6,249 nt of DNA from JADHLJ01 sp038118725 (GTDB lineage: Bacteria; Pseudomonadota; Alphaproteobacteria; Thalassobaculales; Thalassobaculaceae): NCBI GenBank assembly GCA_038118725.1, contig JAYOIK010000140.1, positions 1-6,249 on the forward strand, written 5' to 3'. The position numbers and the translations under genes are program-made. The number at the start of each line of letters is the position of its first letter. Position 1 is the stretch's first letter. Shown in pieces: positions 1-5,722 of this stretch. The notes under the pieces are model-generated. The model saw only the letters and a list, made by a program, of their open reading frames with translations. It was not told the origin of the DNA and searched no databases.

Positions 1-1634
1 ATGCGAAGTCAGGTCTTACGAGACGCAAATTCTTGGAACGCCTGGGAGCGATTGGCGGCGCGGCGGCGGTCTATCACGGGTTGACGACGCTCGGTTTGCT
101 CAAGGTGCCGGAGGCGCGCGCGGAGATTACCGGCTTCGCGCCGGATATCGGCAAGGGCAAGTCGGTGCTGGTTATCGGCGCCGGTGTCGCGGGCTTGACG
201 GCGGCCTATTGCCTCACGCGACACGGCTATTCGGTCAAGGTGATCGAGGCCAATGACCGCTATGGCGGACGTAGTTTCACGGTACGTCAAGGCGACAAAT
301 TCGCCGAGGTCGGCGGGCCGGAGCAGGTCTGCACCTTCACCGATAAGAACCTTTACCTGAACGCCGGACCGGGACGCCTGCCACAGCATCACTACGCGGT
401 GATGGACTATTGCCGCAAACTCAAGGTCGAACTGGAGCCGTATATCTTCATTTGCGAGTCCAACCGGCTGCAGAATGACGACGTCTTCGATGGCGCCCCC
501 GTCCCCTTCCGGCGCATACGCAACAATCTGCGCGGTGAAATCTCGGAGCTTCTGGCCAAGGTCACCCAGCAGGGCAAGCTCGACCAAGAACTCACCGGGG
601 TCGATAAGCAGCGTTTCCTTGAGATGCTCGCGGGGTTCGGGGATCTCAAGCGCGCGCCGGACGGCAGCTATGATTTCCCGCGCACGCCGCGCGCCGGCTA
701 CAAGATCGAGCCCGGCGCGGGCTTGAACGGCGGTGTGTTGAACGACCGTGTGAGTCTGGAAACCATTCTCAAGGCCGAGTATTGGAAAACCGGCCTGTTC
801 GGCAGCCTGCAATACTATTGGCAGGCCTCGCTGATGCAGCCGACCGGCGGCATGGACATGATCTGGCACGCCTTCCTCAGGCAACCGGTACCGGGGGGCG
901 GCACCATCAAGGAAACCGTCACCCTGAACAGTCCGGTTCGCTCGGTCCGTAACTTGGAGGTAAACGGCGCCAAGAAGGTCGAGGTTATCCACGGCGCGCC
1001 CGGTGGCGAGGCGGTAACCGATATCGCGGATTTCTGTATCTCGACCATGGCGCCGATCCAGCTGGTCCAAGCCGGAGAGAACTTCTCCACCGGCTTCGTC
1101 AACGCGCTCGCGGCGATCGCATATCGACCCCCGACCAAGGTCGGGCTGCAGATGAGCAACCGGTTCTGGGAGACCGAGGATCGCATCTACGGCGGCATCA
1201 GCTGGATTCGCGACGATGTCAGCCAGGTCTGGTATCCATCCAGCGACTTCCATTCCAAGAACGGTGTTCTGACCGCCGCCTACAACAACGGTCCGGCCGC
1301 CGCGCGTTTCGGCGCCATGCCGATCGAGGCCCGGATCGAGGCGGCGCTTTCGGCGGGCGAGAAGCTGCATCCCGGCGAGTACCGCGAGAATTACACGCCC
1401 AGCACGGCCTTGGCGCTGGCCTGGCAGAACATGCCGCATTTCATCGGTGGCTGGGCCGATGATCAGGCGGAGGATCAGCCGGATGTCTACAAGGCGATGG
1501 TCGACGCGGTACCGGACGGACAGGTCTATCTGGCCGGCGATTTCTTCAGCTACTGGCCGGGTTGGCAGGAGGGTTCCGTCACCTCGGCGGAGCTGGCGAC
1601 CAAGCTAATCCTGGAACGCACCAGCGCGGGCTAG
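1..1634 (+). CDS. Tat-exported FAD-dependent amine / L-amino-acid oxidase family protein (5' end outside window)
   Basis: Flavoprotein oxidoreductase of the amine oxidase superfamily, which oxidatively deaminates amines or L-amino acids using FAD. Codons are in phase from position 3 and the stop is TAG at 1632-1634. After a Tat signal peptide comes a Rossmann FAD-binding site, V-I-G-A-G-V-A-G-L at about 171-197 (GxGxxG at 177-194), followed by the E-A-N-D-R-Y-G-G-R motif that contacts the ADP part of FAD. Near the C-terminus, Y-L-A-G-D-F-F-S-Y-W-P-G-W-Q-E-G-S is the second flavin-binding motif of this family. The central F-W-E...I-Y-G-G-I-S-W segment is reminiscent of bacterial L-amino-acid oxidases, but the substrate cannot be read from sequence. 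About 544 residues are visible, a normal family length. A TTG at 33 could be called as the start, but it lies inside the Tat motif and is wrong; the true start is upstream of the window. It converges on the minus-strand gene after it. Family is confident, substrate is not. Confidence 0.9.
   Translation, partial: AKSGLTRRKFLERLGAIGGAAAVYHGLTTLGLLKVPEARAEITGFAPDIGKGKSVLVIGAGVAGLTAAYCLTRHGYSVKVIEANDRYGGRSFTVRQGDKFAEVGGPEQVCTFTDKNLYLNAGPGRLPQHHYAVMDYCRKLKVELEPYIFICESNRLQNDDVFDGAPVPFRRIRNNLRGEISELLAKVTQQGKLDQELTGVDKQRFLEMLAGFGDLKRAPDGSYDFPRTPRAGYKIEPGAGLNGGVLNDRVSLETILKAEYWKTGLFGSLQYYWQASLMQPTGGMDMIWHAFLRQPVPGGGTIKETVTLNSPVRSVRNLEVNGAKKVEVIHGAPGGEAVTDIADFCISTMAPIQLVQAGENFSTGFVNALAAIAYRPPTKVGLQMSNRFWETEDRIYGGISWIRDDVSQVWYPSSDFHSKNGVLTAAYNNGPAAARFGAMPIEARIEAALSAGEKLHPGEYRENYTPSTALALAWQNMPHFIGGWADDQAEDQPDVYKAMVDAVPDGQVYLAGDFFSYWPGWQEGSVTSAELATKLILERTSAG
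18..122 (+). other. Twin-arginine (Tat) signal peptide of the amine oxidase
   Basis: In the oxidase frame, codons 18-35 read T-R-R-K-F-L, matching the (S/T)-R-R-x-F-L-(K) Tat consensus. They are followed by a moderately hydrophobic, glycine/alanine-rich stretch (L-G-A-I-G-G-A-A-A-V) and a likely cleavage site A-R-A ending at 122. Tat export fits a protein that folds around FAD in the cytoplasm and then acts in the periplasm. The N-terminal residues before the twin arginines extend past the window edge. Confidence 0.88.
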
Positions 1635-1648
1635 GAAACATGGAGGGA

Positions 1649-1679
1649 TTGGGCGCGGATGACGATCATCCGCGCCCAA
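1649..1679. terminator. Perfect 14-bp hairpin between convergent genes, likely bidirectional terminator
   Basis: TTGGGCGCGGATGA at 1649-1662 is the exact reverse complement of 1666-1679, with a 3-nt CGA between. The GC-rich stem starts 14 nt after the oxidase stop codon and ends 21 nt before the stop of the convergent minus-strand gene. Position and strength argue for transcription termination in both directions. There is no T-run on either side, so it is not a textbook intrinsic terminator; it may instead protect 3' ends or work with Rho. Confidence 0.7.
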
Positions 1680-1700
1680 ATCTCGGCGTTGGCGCGGCGT

Positions 1701-2666
1701 TCACGAGTATCGTGTGATTTTGGACAAACGTGGCGCCGGATACGCTGCTTCTAGAATAGGTTTCCAGGCATCATCACGTACGTCGGCACTGGGAAGTTTT
1801 GCCGTGTCGAACCCCTTCTCCCCTAAATCAGCGACAAAGATCCGCGTCACGATCTCGGGCGTAAGATCTTCACTATGATCATGAAACGCGGCGGCTTCCG
1901 CTTCATTTCGGAAACAATGGGCTTTCCAAAGCACGGAAACCCGAACATTCGTGAAGGCATGGGCGTGCAACTGGCGCGGACCGTCTCGAACGACCCAGCG
2001 ATCGCCTTCCAGATACAAGCGCGCGTCGAACGGGATCGCATCATCGGCGAGCCACTCTTCCTGGAGGCCGAGCGAACCGACACGGTGGTACATATATTCG
2101 TTATCCGCCAGAACAGCGGTGTTGAAGTAAGGTGGTTTTTCAACACGCGACGGGTGATCGAGCCCATCCGGCCAATATTCGAACGCGCCACCCTCGCCGT
2201 CGTAAAACCAGGTGATCGCCGAGGCTACCGGCACCGCCCAATCCTGAAACAGGCCGCAATACCCCATCGGAACCAGCAACCAGGCGGGCACCTCGCGATT
2301 CATCGCGCCTCGGAAAAAAGGCAGATCCAGATGTGGGTCCAAGCCCGCCATGGGCAAGTTCAGATTCGTCATCATCGCCACGGGCTCGACGATCTCGGCG
2401 TTGAAACTGGCTTTCGCCGCTTCAATGAAGGTCGGGTTGAGAAAGAAGGGTTCGGCGCCGTCCATCACGACCTTGCCACCCAGCGCCCAAAAATTTCGGA
2501 ACCAACCGCTGGTTCGTGTCACGCCAGGATGCTTGTGGGCGGCTTCCTGTGTCTTGTATGGAGCGCCGCCACGGATCAACGCCAACAGCCCTTCGGGATC
2601 ACAAAAGGCGTTCTCCAGCCTGACCGGCGTCGCGAGTGGTGACGCCGGTCGCCGGGTCCTGGACAT
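1701..2666 (-). CDS. Uncharacterised protein, possibly a divergent 2-oxoglutarate/Fe(II) oxygenase-like enzyme
   Basis: I do not recognise a named family. From the ATG at 2666 the protein has 321 residues, no signal peptide and no membrane segment. Several features resemble double-stranded beta-helix oxygenases: an H-L-D triad (H112, D114; codons around 2333-2325) fits the HxD iron ligands. G-G-A-F-E-Y-W-P-D-G at about 159-168 resembles the G-G-x-L-x-F-Y strand. N-T-A-V-L-A-D-N-E-Y-M-Y-H-R-V (H194, codon 2087-2085) fits the distal histidine, and R-V-S-V-L-W-K (R242, codon 1943-1941) could hold the 2-oxoglutarate. The gap from H194 to R242 is much longer than usual and would need an insertion. 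A GTG at 2690 gives 8 extra residues, but the ATG has a good ribosome binding site. The gene follows valS by 26 nt on the same strand, so cotranscription is likely without implying a shared function. Coding status is firm; the enzymatic assignment is tentative. Confidence 0.85.
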   Translation of the reverse strand: MSRTRRPASPLATPVRLENAFCDPEGLLALIRGGAPYKTQEAAHKHPGVTRTSGWFRNFWALGGKVVMDGAEPFFLNPTFIEAAKASFNAEIVEPVAMMTNLNLPMAGLDPHLDLPFFRGAMNREVPAWLLVPMGYCGLFQDWAVPVASAITWFYDGEGGAFEYWPDGLDHPSRVEKPPYFNTAVLADNEYMYHRVGSLGLQEEWLADDAIPFDARLYLEGDRWVVRDGPRQLHAHAFTNVRVSVLWKAHCFRNEAEAAAFHDHSEDLTPEIVTRIFVADLGEKGFDTAKLPSADVRDDAWKPILEAAYPAPRLSKITRYS

Positions 2667-2670
2667 GCCG

Positions 2671-2676
2671 CCCTCT
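2671..2676 (-). promoter_or_regulatory. Ribosome binding site deciding the start of the oxygenase-like gene
   Basis: Read on the minus strand, AGAGGG lies 4 nt before the ATG at 2666-2664. The in-frame alternative GTG at 2690-2688 is preceded by the valS stop and shows no comparable purine-rich site. This favours the ATG and a 26-nt gap to valS. Confidence 0.6.
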
Positions 2677-2692
2677 TTCGCCCGATTCACCG

Positions 2693-5338
2693 TTAAACCG
2701 CCCGCAGACGCTCCAGCGCGGCCTCGAGCTTCTCCTTCTTGCCCTGCTCCTCCGCTAGGCGCTCTCGGTTCTCGGCGACGACCTCTTCCGGCGCCTTGGC
2801 GATGAATTTCTCGTTCGAGAGCTTCTTGTTGGTTTTGTCGATTTCGATCTGGATCTTGGCGATGTCCTTTTCCAGACGCGCGCGCTCTCCGGACAGGTCC
2901 ACCACATCGGCGATCGGCAGCACGATGGTGGCCTCGTCAATGACGCTTTGAACCGCGCCCGAGGGGATCGTCCCGTCCAAACGCTCGGCGGATTTCAAGC
3001 GCGCGAGATGGCGAATGATATCGCCATGGGCGCCGAGTCGCCGGCCCGTCTCGTCCGACATACCCGCGAGCCGCAGGTCGATCTCCACCTTCGGCGCGAT
3101 GTTCATTTCCGAACGAATGGAACGTATCTCGGTGATCAGACGCACCACCCAGTTCATTTCGGCGACCGCCTTCTCATCAACCGCGAGTGTGTCGAGTTCC
3201 GGCCAGGGCGTGGTGATCAAGCTCCCCTCGCCGTCCAGACGCGCCCATAGCTCTTCCGAGAGATAGGGCATCAAGGGGTTCAGAACATTCATGATCCGGC
3301 GCAGCACCCAGGCGGTCGTCGCCCGGGTTTCGGCCGCGGCCCGATCATCGTCACCGGAGAGGATCGGCTTGGTGAACTCGAGATACCAATCGCAGAACGT
3401 ACCCCAGGCGAACTGATAGATCGCGTTCGCCGCCTCGTTGAAGCGATAATCCTCAATGGCGCCCGAGACCTGCGCCGCCGCCCGAGTCGCCTCGCCGACG
3501 ATCCAGCGGTTGACCGTGGCTTCGACCTTGGATGGATCGAAGGCCGGATCATGGGCGCAGCCGTTCATTTCCGCGTAGCGCGCGGCGTTCCAGAGCTTGG
3601 TGGCGAAGTTGCGATAGCCCTGAATCCGGCTTTCCGCGAGTTTGATATCCCGCCCCTGGGCCGCCATCGCCGCCAGGGTAAAGCGCAGCGCGTCGGTGCC
3701 GTATTGGTTCACGATGTCCAAGGGGTCCATGACATTGCCCTTGGACTTGGACATCTTCTGGCCCTTCTCGTCGCGGACCAGGGCATGGATATAGACGGTG
3801 TGAAACGGCACGTCGTCCATGAAATGCATGCCCATCATCATCATTCTGGCGACCCAGAAAAAGATGATGTCAAAACCGGTGACTAGGACATCGCCGGGAT
3901 AATAACGCGCCAGTTCCGGGGTCTTCTCCGGCCAGCCGATGGTCGAGAACGGCCAGAGCGCCGACGAGAACCAGGTATCCAGCACGTCCGGGTCGCGGGT
4001 CAGCGCCGTTTCCTCGCCGTAGTGCGCGGCGGCGGCGGCTTTAGCGGCGTTCTCGTCGGCCTCGACGAAGACCGTCCCGTCCGGACCGTACCAGGCGGGA
4101 ATCTGGTGGCCCCACCACAGTTGCCGAGAAATGCACCAGGGTTGGATGTTCCGCATCCATTCGAAATAGGTGTTCTCCCAGTTCTTGGGCACGAACTTGG
4201 TGCGCCCGGTCTCGACCGCCTCGATCGCCGGTTTGGCCAAGGTCGCGGCGTCGCAGTACCACTGGTCGGTCAGCCACGGCTCCAACGGCGCGTTGGAGCG
4301 ATCGCCGTGCGGGACCATGTGGACCGTGTCCTCGATCCGGTCCAGCAGGCCCAGAGCCTCGATATCCGCCACCACTTGCTTGCGCGCGGCGTAGCGTTCC
4401 AGGCCGCGATAGGCCTCGGGCACGTTGTCGTTGAGATGCGCGTGCCGGTCCAGGATGTTGATCATCTCAAGATCGTGCCGGCGACCGACCTCGAAGTCGT
4501 TGAAGTCATGCGCCGGCGTCATCTTCACCGCGCCGGTGCCTTTCTCCATGTCGCTGTACTCGTCGGCGACGATCGGAATGCGTCGTCCGACAAGCGGCAG
4601 AATCGCGTATTTACCCACGAGATCGCGGTATCGGTCGTCATCGGGATGTACCGCGACACCGGTATCGCCCAGCATGGTCTCGGGACGGGTGGTCGCGACG
4701 GTGATATAGCGCCCCTCCTCGCCCTCGATCGGGTATTTGAAATGCCAGAGCTTGCCCTTGACCTCGACCTGCTGCACCTCGAGATCGGAGATCGCGGTAA
4801 GAAGCTTGGGGTCCCAGTTCACCAGCCGCTTATCGCGGTAGATCAATCCTTGGCGATAAAGATCGACAAAGACCTTGATCACCGCCGCCGAGAGCCCCTC
4901 GTCCATCGTGAAGCGCTCGCGCTCCCAATCCGCCGTGGCCCCGAGGGAGCGCAGCTGGTTCATGATCATGCCGCCGGACTCGGCCTTCCAGTCCCAGACC
5001 GTCTCCACGAATTTTTCGCGTCCGAGATCACGGCGGTCGACGCCCTTCTCACCCAATTGGCGTTCCACCACCATCTGCGTCGCGATCCCCGCGTGATCCA
5101 TGCCCGGCTGCCAGAGCGCGTCACGACCGCGCTTTCGGGCATATCGGATCAGAATGTCCTGGATCGTGAAGGTCAGCGCGTGACCGATATGCAGACTGCC
5201 CGTGACGTTCGGCGGCGGCATCATGATCGTATAGGGAGCGTCGCCGGAGGACGGGTTGGCCCGAAACGCGCCGGCGTCCTCCCAGCGCTGATAGTACTTG
5301 GCCTCCAACGAGGCGGGATCATAGGTTTTCTCGAGCAT
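2693..5338 (-). CDS. valS: Valyl-tRNA synthetase (valine--tRNA ligase)
   Basis: Class Ia aminoacyl-tRNA synthetase that charges tRNA-Val with valine in the cytoplasm using ATP. All hallmarks are present in the 881-residue product: P-P-P-N-V-T-G-S-L-H-I-G-H at 41-53 (HIGH motif 50-53), and the CP1 editing domain at roughly 200-345 with T-T-R-P-E-T-M-L-G-D (216-225) and A-H-D-F-N-D-F-E-V-G, which clears Thr-tRNA-Val. The family block D-T-W-F-S-S-A-L-W-P-F-S is at 454-465, and K-M-S-K-S at 528-532. An anticodon-binding helical domain runs from about 610 to 760, and the C-terminal coiled-coil tRNA arm occupies about 813-880. The length is close to the Bacillus type and shorter than the E. coli enzyme, with no domain missing. 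The ATG at 5338 begins the conserved L-E-K-T-Y-D-P N-terminus, so the start is secure, though only a weak A-G-G lies ahead of it. Upstream is a popZ-like gene, downstream the oxygenase-like gene. Confidence 0.98.
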   Translation of the reverse strand: MLEKTYDPASLEAKYYQRWEDAGAFRANPSSGDAPYTIMMPPPNVTGSLHIGHALTFTIQDILIRYARKRGRDALWQPGMDHAGIATQMVVERQLGEKGVDRRDLGREKFVETVWDWKAESGGMIMNQLRSLGATADWERERFTMDEGLSAAVIKVFVDLYRQGLIYRDKRLVNWDPKLLTAISDLEVQQVEVKGKLWHFKYPIEGEEGRYITVATTRPETMLGDTGVAVHPDDDRYRDLVGKYAILPLVGRRIPIVADEYSDMEKGTGAVKMTPAHDFNDFEVGRRHDLEMINILDRHAHLNDNVPEAYRGLERYAARKQVVADIEALGLLDRIEDTVHMVPHGDRSNAPLEPWLTDQWYCDAATLAKPAIEAVETGRTKFVPKNWENTYFEWMRNIQPWCISRQLWWGHQIPAWYGPDGTVFVEADENAAKAAAAAHYGEETALTRDPDVLDTWFSSALWPFSTIGWPEKTPELARYYPGDVLVTGFDIIFFWVARMMMMGMHFMDDVPFHTVYIHALVRDEKGQKMSKSKGNVMDPLDIVNQYGTDALRFTLAAMAAQGRDIKLAESRIQGYRNFATKLWNAARYAEMNGCAHDPAFDPSKVEATVNRWIVGEATRAAAQVSGAIEDYRFNEAANAIYQFAWGTFCDWYLEFTKPILSGDDDRAAAETRATTAWVLRRIMNVLNPLMPYLSEELWARLDGEGSLITTPWPELDTLAVDEKAVAEMNWVVRLITEIRSIRSEMNIAPKVEIDLRLAGMSDETGRRLGAHGDIIRHLARLKSAERLDGTIPSGAVQSVIDEATIVLPIADVVDLSGERARLEKDIAKIQIEIDKTNKKLSNEKFIAKAPEEVVAENRERLAEEQGKKEKLEAALERLRAV

Positions 5339-5439
5339 GATGCCTGGTCCAGCGATGCGGAATCTCCGGGCCGATCCGTATATCGGCCTCGTTGCGGCTT
5401 TTTAGGGCAAAGCGCCGGTTATCGCCAGTCCATAGCGGA

Positions 5440-5451
5440 AAAAGCGCTTTT
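5440..5451. repeat. Perfect 12-bp palindrome in the valS upstream region
   Basis: AAAAGCGCTTTT is an exact palindrome, with a further G-C/C-G pair one base out on each side, centred about 107 nt upstream of the valS start codon. It could be an operator-like site or a small hairpin in the valS leader; it could also be chance. No known regulator's site is recognised. Confidence 0.35.
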
Positions 5452-5546
5452 GCGAACAACCGCCGCCTGGAGCCCTTACCGTGGAGTGATGCCGGGAATG
5501 TCCGCTCGCCGCAAAGGCAAACTCTCATGCGCATTCCCTATCCACC

Positions 5547-5572
5547 CGTCATCCCAGCGAAAGCTGGGACCG
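5547..5572 (+). repeat. 26-nt palindromic intergenic repeat, copy 1
   Basis: The unit begins CGTCATCCC and contains CCCAGCGAAAGCTGGG, a 6-bp stem closed by a GAAA (GNRA-type) loop. It is 25/26 identical to the reverse complement of 5667-5692. The sequence resembles the 'GTCATCCC-GCGAAAGC-GGGA' small palindromic repeats I know from many proteobacterial, especially alphaproteobacterial, genomes. These are REP-like non-coding elements. Confidence 0.8.
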
Positions 5573-5637
5573 AAGCCTAAAGCTCACCCGCGTAACGCAA
5601 GGATCAAGCAAAGGGCCGGAACGTGGAAGTGATCGGC

Positions 5638-5656
5638 CGGTCTTCGCCGGGATACG
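5638..5656 (-). repeat. Deletion-derived partial copy of the same repeat
   Basis: This 19-nt stretch equals the plus-strand sequence of copy 2 (5667-5692) after loss of 6 nt corresponding to CCAGCT (5672-5677, most of one hairpin arm) and of a single G (5689). The remaining positions match. It lies 10 nt from copy 2 in the same orientation, so it looks like a tandem copy that lost its hairpin. Confidence 0.6.
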
Positions 5657-5666
5657 AATACGGCGT

Positions 5667-5692
5667 CGGTCCCAGCTTTCGCCGGGATGACG
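5667..5692 (-). repeat. 26-nt palindromic intergenic repeat, copy 2 (inverted)
   Basis: Reverse-complement partner of copy 1 with one difference. In the minus-strand RNA the internal stem is CCCGGC-GAAA-GCTGGG, where the changed base still pairs as G-U. The two copies are 94 nt apart, so a transcript could form either two small hairpins or one long 26-bp stem. This copy lies about 30 nt after the popZ stop and could serve as its 3' end structure. Confidence 0.8.
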
Positions 5693-5700
5693 AGATTAGG

Positions 5701-5710
5701 ACTAGCTAGT
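5701..5710. repeat. 10-bp palindrome ACTAGCTAGT after the popZ stop
   Basis: Perfect palindrome containing two CTAG tetramers, a tetramer that is generally rare in bacterial DNA. It sits 12 nt past the popZ-like stop codon and just before repeat copy 2. It has no assigned function. Confidence 0.3.
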
Positions 5711-5722
5711 GAAACTACACCG

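Larger units (their letters stand above)
5339..5722. other. Intergenic region between popZ-like gene and valS, rich in palindromic repeats
   Basis: This 384-nt gap shows no convincing gene: short open frames in it have no family features and run over the repeats. It contains two facing 26-nt repeats, a deletion-derived third copy and two short palindromes, described separately. It should hold the 3' end of the popZ transcript and probably the valS promoter and leader, both read on the minus strand. I found no -35/-10 pair close enough to consensus to report. I see no tRNA and no riboswitch-like architecture. Confidence 0.7.

Noticed and set aside
1..51. ATG at position 1 as the start of the first gene
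   Set aside because: It is in a different frame from the oxidase and hits a stop after about 27 codons.
9..1439. 476-codon open frame on the minus strand opposite the amine oxidase
   Set aside because: It is the antisense of a well-supported FAD oxidase gene; the product shows no family motifs and such long shadows are common in GC-rich coding DNA.
1875..2642. 255-codon plus-strand open frame opposite the oxygenase-like gene
   Set aside because: Considered because the minus-strand gene is uncharacterised. The minus-strand protein has sensible composition, a good ribosome binding site and strand agreement with valS, whereas the plus-strand product is rich in Arg/His/Gln with no motif.
5430..5459. 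Possible valS promoter: TTGTTC with a CTATGG-like -10 on the minus strand
   Set aside because: The -10 match is poor at acceptable spacing, so it is not distinguishable from chance.
5319..5534. 71-codon minus-strand open frame between popZ and valS
   Set aside because: It overlaps the valS start in another frame, has an odd Cys/Arg-rich composition and no clear ribosome binding site.
4022..5632. 536-codon open frame on the plus strand opposite valS and running into the intergenic region
   Set aside because: Almost all of it is antisense to conserved valS codons, it reads through the repeat copy 1 at its end, and its product has no recognisable domain.
5547..5692. Repeats as a CRISPR array or insertion-sequence ends
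   Set aside because: The copies are inverted rather than regularly spaced direct repeats, and the 94-nt interior encodes no transposase. A small REP-like palindromic element explains them better.
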